From JACJXW01 sp964418125 (lineage in GTDB: Bacteria > Bacteroidota > Bacteroidia > Chitinophagales > Saprospiraceae): a stretch of DNA of 64,000 nucleotides. The stretch spans positions 62,001-126,000 of the forward strand of contig CAYQKY010000001.1 in assembly GCA_964418125.1 (NCBI GenBank). The letters run 5' to 3'. Shown here in pieces: positions 32,902-40,682 of the stretch. Both the position numbers and the translations under genes were made by a program. Each line of letters begins with the position of its first letter. The stretch's first letter is position 1. The notes below the pieces were generated by a model. The model ran no database searches and was not told the DNA's origin. It saw only the letters and a program-made list of their open reading frames with translations.

Positions 32902-33169
32902 TAATACAACGATACATCACTTCTTAACAGATAGCGAAATTGACTACGTCAATTGCCCTATTTCTACCCTTTTAGAAGCCATCGAAAGCTATTTCCATTT
33001 CATACAAGACAAAAACTTCTTCTCCGATCAAATGCTGTTGCTCTCCAAGAATGTAGAAGAGAACAGGAGCGGCGTCGATGCCATCCGGGTCAATATGAAG
33101 TCGCTGGATCTGCTGACTCCTCAGTCCGTCCAGGATGCGCTGAAGCCGGAGCCGAGATCGGATGGTTGA
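32894..33169 (+). CDS. hypothetical protein overlapping the previous gene
   Basis: 91 residues, not recognised. The ATG lies inside the end of the upstream gene (ATGACTAA), a tight coupling that supports it being real. The protein is soluble, with no signal or membrane segment, and mostly helical by composition (STLLEAIESYFHFIQDKNFF, MLLLSKNVEENRSGVDAIRVNMKSL). The last third is more GC-rich than the first, so the C-terminus may have been altered when the inverted-repeat sequence directly downstream arrived. Confidence 0.55.
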   Translation: MTNNTTIHHFLTDSEIDYVNCPISTLLEAIESYFHFIQDKNFFSDQMLLLSKNVEENRSGVDAIRVNMKSLDLLTPQSVQDALKPEPRSDG

Positions 33170-33190
33170 ATGAGGATGAAACGTGGATTT

Positions 33191-33316
33191 ATGGAACGCG
33201 GATCTACGCGGATTTGGCACCTGCCTGCCAGCGAGAGCCCATATTTGCAGGTGAAATAAAGCCAAGAGAAAGCCGATCCGCGAACATCCGCCCCATCCGC
33301 GTCATCCGCGTTCCAT
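33191..33316. repeat. 126-bp inverted-repeat element of GCGGAT units
   Basis: ATGGAACGCGGAT (33191-33203) is the exact complement of ATCCGCGTTCCAT (33304-33316). Inside each arm CGCGGAT or ATCCGC is repeated at about 10-bp spacing, so longer stems can form. It is non-coding, fills most of the gap between the small AT-rich gene and the ABC-2 permease end, and could also end transcription from both sides. Confidence 0.7.
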
Positions 33317-33347
33317 CTCCCCCGAACAGCCCCGCGTTCTATCCCCC

Positions 33348-34469
33348 TCAATTCGTCTTCCGATAATTCACCACCGCCAGCGCATTCACCACCAGGGCCG
33401 CCGTCAGCATGACGATCACGTGGTGGCGGATGTCCATCAGATCGCTGCCTTTCAGGAGCACCATGCGCATCACGTCAACGAAGTAGGCCACCGGGTTGAA
33501 ACGGGTGATGGCCTGCGCCCAGGGCGGCATGCTTTCGATGGGGGTGAACAGGCCGCTCATCAGGATGAAGATGATGAGGAAAAACCAGGAAATGAACATG
33601 GCCTGCTGCTGCGTCTCTGTGATGGTGGACACCAGCAGGCCCAGCCCCAGCACCACCAGCAGGTAGATGGCGGCGAAACCGAAGACCAGCCACAGGCTGC
33701 CGACAAAGGGAATGTCGAAGAGGAGCCAGCCGACGACGAGGCCGATCGCCAGCTCGACCAGGGCGATGATCCAGAAGGGCAGCAGCTTGCCGATGATGAA
33801 CTGGTATTTCTTGATGGGCGTCACGTTGATCTGTTCGATGGTACCGATCTCCTTCTCCTTGACGATGTTCATGCCCGAGAGGAACATGCCGATCAGCGTG
33901 ACCAGCAGCACCAGGATGCCGGGCACCATAAAGGTCTGGTAGTTCATTTCGGGGTTGAACCAGTTGGAAAAGGTGACGCTGAGGCCGGGCAGGGGAGCGA
34001 TGGCGGCTCCCTTTGCCCATTCGGTGCGGACCTGGCCGTTGAAATCCTGGATGATGGCGTTGGCGTAGGCGTTCGCCAGGCCGGCCTTTACGCCGTTGAT
34101 GGCGTTGACGGAAAGCTGCAGGCTGGCTTTATTATTCCTGATCAAGTCGCGCTGAAAGTGAGGCGGCACCTCGATGAACAGGTCGGCGTCCCCTTCCTGG
34201 ATCTCGTCGAAGGCCAGGCGCCGGGAAAAGGAATAGCCCACCAGGTTGAAGTTGCGGGACGCCCGGAACTTGCCGATCAGCTGCCGGGAGGCCTGGCTCT
34301 GGTCGTGGTCGACGATGTGCAGGTTGATGTTCTTTACCTCGAAATCGGCCGCATGCGCCAGGATCACGAGCTGTATGATCGGCATCAGAAAGATCAGCGG
34401 CAGCATTACCTTGTGCCGGAAGACCTGCAGAAACTCTTTTCTGACTATAAAAAGGATCGTTCTCATCAA
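33348..34469 (-). CDS. ABC-2 type permease, distal (YbhR-like)
   Basis: 373-residue integral membrane subunit of an ABC exporter. It has an N-terminal helix (VMLPLIFLMPIIQLVILAHA), a large periplasmic domain (about 45-180), then five helices in the C-terminal half, the layout of the ABC2_membrane_3 family and of E. coli YbhR/YhhJ. FMVPGILVLLVTLIGMFLSGMNIVKEKEIGTIEQINVTP is the conserved cytoplasmic coupling region. It is the last gene of the six-gene export operon and pairs with the permease at 34502-35608. Confidence 0.9.
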   Translation of the reverse strand: MMRTILFIVRKEFLQVFRHKVMLPLIFLMPIIQLVILAHAADFEVKNINLHIVDHDQSQASRQLIGKFRASRNFNLVGYSFSRRLAFDEIQEGDADLFIEVPPHFQRDLIRNNKASLQLSVNAINGVKAGLANAYANAIIQDFNGQVRTEWAKGAAIAPLPGLSVTFSNWFNPEMNYQTFMVPGILVLLVTLIGMFLSGMNIVKEKEIGTIEQINVTPIKKYQFIIGKLLPFWIIALVELAIGLVVGWLLFDIPFVGSLWLVFGFAAIYLLVVLGLGLLVSTITETQQQAMFISWFFLIIFILMSGLFTPIESMPPWAQAITRFNPVAYFVDVMRMVLLKGSDLMDIRHHVIVMLTAALVVNALAVVNYRKTN

Positions 34470-34501
34470 TCTTTATTTTTGAATGTCACCCCATCTCCCC
34501 C

Positions 34502-35608
34502 TCACTCCAACCGTATCTTAAAATTCCTTACACTAGCCCCGATAAAGAACAAGGCCATCCCCCCTAGTATCAGGCTTTCCTTCCAGACGAACTCCACCCC
34601 CGTCCCCTTCAGCATGATGTTCTTCAGGATGATGATAAACCACTTGGCCGGAATGATATTACTGATCACCTGCAGCACCTTGGGCATGGATTCGATGGGA
34701 AAGATGAAGCCCGACAGCAGGATGGTCGGCAGCATCAGCACCATCAGAGAGATCATCATGGCTACCTGCTGGCTTTCCGTGCGGGTGGAGATCAGAATGC
34801 CCAGGGCCAGAGCGGTGATCACGAACAGCAGGCACTCCAGCGCCAGTAAGATGAAGCTGCCCCGCACCGGCATGCCAAAAACGAAGGTGCCCAGCATCAG
34901 GATCACCACGGTATTGGCCAGGGCCAGCAGAATGTAGGGGATCACCTTTCCGATGATGATCATGGCCGGCTTGAGAGGAGAGGCCAGCAACACTTCCATG
35001 GTGCCCATTTCTTTTTCCTTGGTGATGGCGATAGAGGTCATCATGGCGGAAACCAGCATCAGAATGACCGTCATAACACCGGGGACGAACATGAAAACGC
35101 TTTTCAGGCGGGGGTTGTACAGCATCTTCACTTCCGTACTGATCTGCATCGGCATCGCCTGCCCAGGGGATTGCTCCCGCACGTACTGCCCGATGATGGC
35201 CGAAGCGTAGTTGATCAGGGTAGTGGCGGTATTGGGGTCGGTGGCGTCGGCGATGAGCTGTATCTGGGTAGGCAGATGGCGCTGCATGTCTTCCTGGAGG
35301 CCGGCGGGGAAGACGACGGCCATCTTGGTCTTTCCCTCCCGGAAATGCTGCTCGATCTGATCTACTTCCCGGAGGTTTTCATCGATCAGGAAATACCCGG
35401 AAGCCGCCAGTTTATCGGTGATCTCCCGGCTCATTTCCCCTTTGGAGTAGTCCAGGACGGCGATGCGTGCGTTGTCGATCTCGTTGGTGATGGCGAAGCC
35501 GAAGAGCAACACCAGCACCATCGGCATGCCCAGCAGGATGAGCAGGGTGCGCCGGTCGCGCAGGATGTGGTAGAGTTCTTTTTGTATGAAAATACCAAAC
35601 TGCTTCAT
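34502..35608 (-). CDS. ABC-2 type permease, proximal (YbhS-like)
   Basis: 368 residues with the same build as its neighbour: N-terminal helix (TLLILLGMPMVLVLLFGFAI), periplasmic domain, then FVPGVMTVILMLVSAMMTSIAITKEKEMGTMEVLLASPLKP and four further helices. Its start overlaps the stop of the ATPase gene by 4 bp (ATGA), so synthesis is coupled. Together with the distal permease it forms the membrane pore. The related E. coli YbhFSR transporter exports antibiotics and has been linked to sodium/proton exchange; substrate here is unknown. Confidence 0.9.
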   Translation of the reverse strand: MKQFGIFIQKELYHILRDRRTLLILLGMPMVLVLLFGFAITNEIDNARIAVLDYSKGEMSREITDKLAASGYFLIDENLREVDQIEQHFREGKTKMAVVFPAGLQEDMQRHLPTQIQLIADATDPNTATTLINYASAIIGQYVREQSPGQAMPMQISTEVKMLYNPRLKSVFMFVPGVMTVILMLVSAMMTSIAITKEKEMGTMEVLLASPLKPAMIIIGKVIPYILLALANTVVILMLGTFVFGMPVRGSFILLALECLLFVITALALGILISTRTESQQVAMMISLMVLMLPTILLSGFIFPIESMPKVLQVISNIIPAKWFIIILKNIMLKGTGVEFVWKESLILGGMALFFIGASVRNFKIRLE

Positions 35609-36342
35609 GATGATTGCTGGTTGGGGCGGGTGAGCTGAAGAAATACGTCGTTCATCGAATGGGCGCCGAACTGTTCTTTGAGCGCCCTCGGGGTATCGAG
35701 CGCAGCGATGCGGCCTTCGACCATGATGGAAACGCGGTCGCAGTATTCAGCTTCGTCCATGTAGTGTGTGGTGACAAAAACGGTCATACCTTCCGAAGCG
35801 GCCTTGTAGATCATCTCCCAGAACTGCCGGCGGGTGATGGGGTCCACCCCGCCCGTGGGCTCGTCGAGGAAGACGATCTCCGGGCGGTGCATGATGGAGA
35901 TAGAGAAGGAAAGCTTTTGCTTCCAGCCCAAAGGTATGGACTTCACCAGGGTGTTGGCGAACTCCCGCATGCCGAGCCCTTCCATCAGTTCCTGCACCTG
36001 CTCGCGGATCTTGCGGGTTGAAAGGCCGTAGATACCGCCGTAGAACTGTATGTTCTCCCGGACGGTGAGGTCTTCGTAAAGAGAGAATTTCTGGCTCATA
36101 TAGCCGATGTGCTGCTTGATCTTCTCCGCCTCCCGGTAGACGTTGAAGCCCGCCACCGCCGCCTGCCCGGCAGTAGGCCGCGACAGGCCGTTGAGCATAC
36201 GCATGGCGGTGGTCTTGCCGGCCCCGTTGGCGCCGAGGAAGCCGAAGATCTCCCCTTTCTTCACTTCAAAGGTGATCTGGTTGACGGCGGTGAAGCCGCC
36301 GAATTTTTTGGTCAGTTTATCGGCGGTTATGGCTGGTGTCAT
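35605..36342 (-). CDS. ABC transporter ATPase, second half-unit (YbhF C-half-like)
   Basis: 245-residue nucleotide-binding subunit. Walker A is GANGAGKTT and Walker B IVFLDEPTGGVDP, followed by the H-loop in VTTHYMDEAEYCD. The signature, usually LSGGxxQ, reads IPLGWKQKLS, a known variant in YbhF-type transporters. In E. coli both ATPase units are fused in one YbhF chain; here they are separate genes. It overlaps the permease by 4 bp and lies 149 bp after the first ATPase gene. Confidence 0.92.
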   Translation of the reverse strand: MTPAITADKLTKKFGGFTAVNQITFEVKKGEIFGFLGANGAGKTTAMRMLNGLSRPTAGQAAVAGFNVYREAEKIKQHIGYMSQKFSLYEDLTVRENIQFYGGIYGLSTRKIREQVQELMEGLGMREFANTLVKSIPLGWKQKLSFSISIMHRPEIVFLDEPTGGVDPITRRQFWEMIYKAASEGMTVFVTTHYMDEAEYCDRVSIMVEGRIAALDTPRALKEQFGAHSMNDVFLQLTRPNQQSS

Positions 36343-36491
36343 GGTTTATTGGTTTATTTAGTTGATTGGTTGATTTAGTTGCCCGTCCTCGTTGCCTCAG
36401 CCGGGTAAAATTGGGTTGATTAGGTTGGCTGAGTTGGCCGGCAGAGGAACTCCGGTTTGCCAACCCAATCAACCCAATTAACTCAATCAAC
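36343..36491. repeat. gap between ATPase genes with inverted repeat and dispersed sequence
   Basis: 149 bp, non-coding. It contains heptad-like TTGATT words, copy 2 of the 29-30 bp dispersed sequence (36381-36410; compare 28945-28973), and long arms TTGGGTTGATTAGGTTGGC (near 36411-36429) and GCCAACCCAATCAACCCAA (near 36460-36478). The repeat lies inside an operon, so it would pause or partly end transcription between the two ATPase genes. Confidence 0.55.
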
Positions 36492-37421
36492 TTAATGAAC
36501 TACTTCCCCCTGCGTCATCAACTCCATAAAAGCGTCTTCAATGGTTGCCTGAGCGGGCCTGATCTCTATGCCGCCGTGTTGCTTTCCGGCCAGGTAGGCA
36601 TGGATGGCCTCCGGCCAGATCTGGTTCTTCAGAGACAGGTGTACGAATTCCCCGAAGGGAAATGCGCTGTGGGCGGATTCGAAATCTCTCAGGTCCTGGA
36701 TCAGGCGGTACATATCGTTGGTGCGGACGGCGAGCAGAGGCCGGTCGAAGCCGGAGACGATCTTTTCGGGCTCGTCGATGCTCAGTATGCCTCCCTTTTG
36801 GATGAGGGCCACCCGGTTGCAGAGGCTGGCCTCGTCCATATATGGCGTAGAAACCAGGATCGCTATTCCTTTTTCTCTGAGCCTTTTCAGCATCTCCCAG
36901 AATTCCTTTCGGGAAACGGGGTCGACGCCGGTGGTGGGCTCGTCAAGCAGGAGGGCCGTGGGTTTGTGGATCAGCGCACAACACAAGGCCAGCTTTTGCT
37001 TCATCCCACCGGAGAGCTGGCCGGCCTTCCGGTCTTTGAAAGGCTCCAGTTGCACATAGATGTCGCGGATGAGTTCGTAATTTTTCTTAATGGTGGTGCC
37101 GAAAATGGTGGCAAAGAAGTGGAGGTTTTCTTCCACGGACAGGTCCTGATACAGGGAAAAGCGCCCGGGCATATAACCGATGTGGCGGCGTATCTTCCGG
37201 TAATCTTGGCGCACTTCCCATCCGTTGACCAGGGCTTTGCCTTCGTCAGCCAGCAGCAGGGTGGCCAGGATGCGGATCAGCGTCGTCTTGCCGGCTCCGT
37301 CGGGGCCGATCAGGCCGAAGATCTCGCCCTGCCTCACATCGAAGGACACCCGGTCCAGGGCCTGTACATCCTTGCCGTAGCGCTTGCTGAGGTTTTCGAC
37401 TTGTATGGCGGGGGTGGACAT
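36492..37421 (-). CDS. ABC transporter ATPase, first half-unit (YbhF N-half-like)
   Basis: 309 residues from the ATG at 37421 (MSTPAIQVENLSKRYGKDVQ). A longer frame would start inside a tandem repeat and is unlikely. It has complete motifs: Walker A GPDGAGKTT, signature LSGGMKQKLA, Walker B LLLDEPTTGVDP, and the H-loop position in STPYMDEASLCN, where threonine-proline stands in place of the usual threonine-histidine. That H-loop change suggests this subunit is the weaker ATPase of the pair. The C-terminal 80 residues form an extra domain, as in YbhF. Confidence 0.88.
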   Translation of the reverse strand: MSTPAIQVENLSKRYGKDVQALDRVSFDVRQGEIFGLIGPDGAGKTTLIRILATLLLADEGKALVNGWEVRQDYRKIRRHIGYMPGRFSLYQDLSVEENLHFFATIFGTTIKKNYELIRDIYVQLEPFKDRKAGQLSGGMKQKLALCCALIHKPTALLLDEPTTGVDPVSRKEFWEMLKRLREKGIAILVSTPYMDEASLCNRVALIQKGGILSIDEPEKIVSGFDRPLLAVRTNDMYRLIQDLRDFESAHSAFPFGEFVHLSLKNQIWPEAIHAYLAGKQHGGIEIRPAQATIEDAFMELMTQGEVVH

Positions 37422-37428
37422 TGTATTT

Positions 37429-37571
37429 AGGATTTTTGATTTTTGATTTTTGATTTTTGATTTGTGCCTTCGGCTTCGATCCTGGTTCAGGGAAGACTGC
37501 GACACATCAAAAATCACACATCAAAAATCACACATCAAAAATCACACATCAAAAATCACACATCAAAAATC
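37429..37571. repeat. two tandem arrays forming an inverted pair
   Basis: Left array (about 37429-37461): four or five units of the 7-mer GATTTTT. Right array (37502-37571): five exact copies of the 14-mer ACACATCAAAAATC. The words ATTTTTGAT and ATCAAAAAT are complementary, so the arrays can pair over the 40-bp centre. The block sits between the HlyD-type gene and the first ATPase gene, inside the operon. Copy number could vary by slippage. Confidence 0.8.
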
Positions 37572-38493
37572 ATTTGGCTGCCGTCTCTTCCTCCTTCTTT
37601 TCCAGCACCACCTCTCCCGGCATGCCGATCTTCAGTGAGCCGTCGTTTTTGACCTTTACCTTGAAGGCATAGACGAGGTTGACCCGCTCTTCTTTGGTCT
37701 GTATGGTTTTGGGGGTAAATTCGGCCTTGTCCGAGATCCAGCTGATGGTTCCGGTAAGGCTGCGGTTGGCCTCCTCATCTTCATCGATCAGGACTTCCAC
37801 CTCCTGCCCCAGTTTGATGTGGGGCAATTGGGCGCCGCTGATGTAGGCGCGCAACTCGAGTTCATCCATCCTGGCGATGGTGTAAAGGGGTTTGCCCATC
37901 GCCGCTATTTCATGGGGTTCGGCAAGTTTGAGCAGGACGGTGCCGTCGATGGGGTTGTTGATGTAGCAGCGCCGGATCTGGTCATTGACCACATCGATCT
38001 GTGCCTGCAGGGGGGCGATCTCGGCAAGGATACTTTGATTAAGCTCATTGTTCTGAGAGCGGGCGGCGGCGATCTGCTTTTCGACTACCTCGATCTGCCC
38101 CTGTATGTCGTCGAGCTGTTTCTGCGTGGCGGCGTTATCGGCTACCAGGGCCTGCAGGCGTTTTTCCTCCCGTTTCAGGTTCTGCTTTTGTTCCATTAGC
38201 ACGTCAATCTGGGGCTGCACTTCCTGGGTCTTTCCGGTGAGGGCCTGAATGCTGGCCCGGAGCTGCTGCCTTTTGAGGTGGAGTTGGGTGGTATCGATAA
38301 GGCCAATGGGCTGGCCGGCCGGGAGCTTCTGCCCTTCCTCTACATCGAAGCGCAGCAACTCGCCGTTCCCTTCGGCAGAGACGATCACCTCCTGGGCTTC
38401 GAAATTGCCATAGGCGTCGGCAGTGTCGCCATTATCCTGGCAGGCTGTAAGGAAGAAGGCGGCGGCCAGTAAGAAAAATGAAAATGCTTTCAT
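37570..38493 (-). CDS. HlyD-family adaptor lipoprotein (YbhG-like)
   Basis: 307-residue periplasmic adaptor with a lipoprotein signal (FFLLAAAFFLTACQDNG, lipid-modified Cys18). A barrel-sandwich half (SAEGNGELLRFDVEEGQKLPAGQPIGLID) is followed by a long coiled-coil hairpin (about 75-170). The second half (CYINNPIDGTVLLKLAEPHEIAAMGKPLYTI) and a beta-barrel domain complete it. It connects the ABC-2 exporter to the TolC-type channel encoded just upstream, 13 bp away. The C-terminal 10 residues are encoded at the edge of the 14-bp tandem array. Confidence 0.9.
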   Translation of the reverse strand: MKAFSFFLLAAAFFLTACQDNGDTADAYGNFEAQEVIVSAEGNGELLRFDVEEGQKLPAGQPIGLIDTTQLHLKRQQLRASIQALTGKTQEVQPQIDVLMEQKQNLKREEKRLQALVADNAATQKQLDDIQGQIEVVEKQIAAARSQNNELNQSILAEIAPLQAQIDVVNDQIRRCYINNPIDGTVLLKLAEPHEIAAMGKPLYTIARMDELELRAYISGAQLPHIKLGQEVEVLIDEDEEANRSLTGTISWISDKAEFTPKTIQTKEERVNLVYAFKVKVKNDGSLKIGMPGEVVLEKKEEETAAK

Positions 38494-38506
38494 GGTATCA
38501 AATATT

Positions 38507-39787
38507 TTAGAGCTGTCCTTTAAGGGTGAGGTATTCTACTTTGATCTGTTGCTGCTGCAGTTCGTGCAGTTGCCGGTTGAGCCGCGCCTGGGCCAGGGCA
38601 TTGGACTGCGTGATGTAATCGGTAGCGGTAGCAACTCCCAGTTCGAGCTGTGAAGAAACCTGCTCAAGGATGCTCTCCTGCAAGCGGGCGATCTCCTCGT
38701 CGCGCTGCATGAGCTTCTCCAGCGTGGCGATGTCTTCCAGGTATTTGCCGTCCATGCGTTCGATGGTGGCCTCGAAGGCTTCCCGCTGCTGGTCCACCAG
38801 CTGGCTTCGGAGCGTCAGCAACTGCCGGTCTCTGTCCGTTTGCTTCCAGTCGAAGATCTTCCAGGAGAACCGTACTCCCCCCATTGCGAAAGGGCTGAGG
38901 CTTTCATCAAAGAAGTTGAGGGGATTGGGAGCGCCGAGGCCGGCCTGGAGGAAGGCGCCCACTTTGGGCTTTCGGGCAGCAGTGATCATATCTTCCCGGG
39001 CCAGGATGCTTTCTTTCTGGTAGTTGAACAGCTGCAATTCCGGGCGTTGTATCTCCAATTCATCGCTCAAAGTTTGCATTTCCGGCAGGATGAATTCGAC
39101 ATCAGGTGGCACCGCTTCGCCGATCAGTTCTCCCAGGGCGGCGGCCAGGCCACGGATCGTGCCTTCCGCCTGTTCGATCTCCGATTGGAGGCGCAGGATC
39201 TCAACGCGCAGCTTGTCGATATCTGCTGGCAATACCACTCCATGCCGCAGTGCGGCTTCCAGGGTTTCCACCTTATTTTCCAGGGTGGCCTGGCTGGTAC
39301 GCAGGATCTCAATGCGGTCCCGCTGCATCAGTATCCCAAATACGAACTGGTTGGCCTGAGGCTTCAGCTTGTCCAGTTCGGCCTGTACCTGCTGCCGGTC
39401 GGCGGCCAGTTGGGCGTTCTCGATTTTCTGGCGGGCTTCGTTGAGCCCTCCGTCGTAAATGGTGTACTGCAGGTCGGCAGTGGTTTGAACGCGGTACAGG
39501 GGGAGGTCCAGGGCCGATTCTCCGGGTGGCAGCGGCAGCTGGAAGGGAAATTCCACGACCTCCGATTGCAGGCTGGCCTGAGCATTCCAGGTGACTTCCG
39601 GGAGGCGTTCTTTTTGAATGCGCTCCAACTGGAGGGCATTAGCCTGCTCCAGCAGTGCCGTTTGCTTGTAAATCGGATAATTGGCGCGGGACTTCTGGTA
39701 ACAATCGGCCAGTGAGATCTTAACCGTTTGGGTAAACCCCAGGAAAGGGGCGATCAATATGGCAAACAGGAGGGGTGTTTTTTTCAT
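38507..39787 (-). CDS. TolC-family outer-membrane efflux protein
   Basis: 426 residues from the ATG at 39787 (MKKTPLLFAILIAPFLGFTQ, a signal peptide). A TTG three codons earlier is possible. The body shows two repeats of long alpha-helical coiled coil (AQLAADRQQVQAELDKLKPQ; QREAFEATIERMDGKYLEDI) separated by beta-strand segments, the OEP fold. It has no lipobox, so it is anchored as a barrel. First structural gene of the export operon, 29 bp after the TetR gene; it may also serve the RND pump at 2704-6909, which has no channel of its own. Confidence 0.88.
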   Translation of the reverse strand: MKKTPLLFAILIAPFLGFTQTVKISLADCYQKSRANYPIYKQTALLEQANALQLERIQKERLPEVTWNAQASLQSEVVEFPFQLPLPPGESALDLPLYRVQTTADLQYTIYDGGLNEARQKIENAQLAADRQQVQAELDKLKPQANQFVFGILMQRDRIEILRTSQATLENKVETLEAALRHGVVLPADIDKLRVEILRLQSEIEQAEGTIRGLAAALGELIGEAVPPDVEFILPEMQTLSDELEIQRPELQLFNYQKESILAREDMITAARKPKVGAFLQAGLGAPNPLNFFDESLSPFAMGGVRFSWKIFDWKQTDRDRQLLTLRSQLVDQQREAFEATIERMDGKYLEDIATLEKLMQRDEEIARLQESILEQVSSQLELGVATATDYITQSNALAQARLNRQLHELQQQQIKVEYLTLKGQL

Positions 39788-39816
39788 TTTTACCAAAATT
39801 TAGCCAAGCGGGTAAC

Positions 39817-40419
39817 TCAGTCCCGGATAGCGTTATGTATGAAGTCGATAATCTCTTGTTTACGGCTTTCCATGAGTTTCAGGTAAGTTTCGTCATCTAC
39901 CTGGGCGATCCCCTGGAAAAGCGGGCGGGCGATAAAGGGAAAAGCACAAAGGGAAAGCATGTTCAGCACCAGGTGAAAGGGGTTTACCGCCCTTATCCTG
40001 CCTGCCTGCACTTCCATCTGTATCTGCCCGATCAATGGCAGAGGGTTGGGCTTGGTTTTTCGGCTCATCAGCTCCTTTACGAAGGCCTCTCCTTTTTGGT
40101 TCAGCTCATTGATCATGAAGGAGGGCAGGGCTGGATTGGCGATCAGGGTATCCATATACTGGCTGACGAAGGCCTCGATCTTTTCAAAAAGCGGAAGGTC
40201 CGCCCCGAATACCTCGTTGATACGCAGGGAAAATTGATCGAAAACTTCATAAAAGACGGCGTGGAAAAGCTTGTTCTTACTGCGGAAGTAGTAGTGCAGC
40301 AACCCTTTGTTTATGCCCGCCTTGTCAGCGATCTCCTGCATGCGGGCCGCTGCAAAGCCCTTCTGGGTAAAGACTTCCCTGGCGGCATCCAGTATTTTTT
40401 CTTCTGTTGATGGTTCCAT
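39817..40419 (-). CDS. TetR-family regulator (CecR-like)
   Basis: 200-residue repressor. The N-terminal helix-turn-helix is clear: EEKILDAAREVFTQKGFAAARMQEIADKAGINKGLLHYYFRSKNKLFHAVF. The C-terminal ligand domain is helical (LFEKIEAFVSQYMDTLIANP; HLVLNMLSLCAFPFIARPLF). The arrangement TetR, channel, HlyD, ATPases, permeases matches E. coli cecR-ybhGFSR, where the regulator answers to antibiotics. A 16-bp palindrome lies directly upstream of its ATG, so self-repression and operon control are likely. Confidence 0.92.
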   Translation of the reverse strand: MEPSTEEKILDAAREVFTQKGFAAARMQEIADKAGINKGLLHYYFRSKNKLFHAVFYEVFDQFSLRINEVFGADLPLFEKIEAFVSQYMDTLIANPALPSFMINELNQKGEAFVKELMSRKTKPNPLPLIGQIQMEVQAGRIRAVNPFHLVLNMLSLCAFPFIARPLFQGIAQVDDETYLKLMESRKQEIIDFIHNAIRD

Positions 40420-40426
40420 TTACGGT

Positions 40427-40442
40427 TTACCCAAATGGGTAA
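40427..40442. promoter_or_regulatory. palindromic operator TTACCCAAATGGGTAA for the TetR regulator
   Basis: A perfect 6-4-6 inverted repeat, 7 bp upstream of the regulator's ATG on the minus strand. Position and symmetry fit a TetR dimer site overlapping the promoter or leader. A degraded half match (TTACC with GGGTAA) lies in the short gap between the regulator and the TolC gene around 39790-39816. Confidence 0.6.
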
Positions 40443-40608
40443 TTTTATGCAAATGTAATAGCTTTGAGGATACGGCGCAAGAGTTGGGTGGAAAAAAATG
40501 GATTTTTTCTGGTAGGTATTGCCAGGTAACGCTCATGGCGGAGAGAAGGGGCCTTACAGGCGCGGACCTGGTGAGCTGTATCGGGGAAAAAGTATGATAG
40601 GTGGGGGA

Positions 40609-40629
40609 GCTACCTGTCTAAAGTTGGAC
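40609..40629. repeat. single end of the MITE-like family
   Basis: GCTACCTGTCTAAAGTTGGAC differs by one base from the left end of the element at 28789. No matching full right end is present; GTCCAA at about 40659 could be a degenerate partner. It lies in the 263-bp gap between the TetR and LytTR genes, which otherwise shows no gene. Confidence 0.65.
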
Positions 40630-40682
40630 ACTGATGATAACCAAAGAGTAGCGGAACGTCCAAAGTCATTCCGATTTCCACT

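Noticed and set aside
25733..33169. A single named anti-phage system (for example Thoeris or an Avs type)
   Set aside because: TIR and STAND genes are present, but no ThsA-like partner is found, the TIR lacks its catalytic Glu, the STAND gene is broken, and a peptidase-like gene intervenes. The evidence supports only a conflict-type accessory region.
37502..37571. Five 14-bp repeats considered as a CRISPR array
   Set aside because: The copies are directly adjacent with no spacers, and no cas genes are present.
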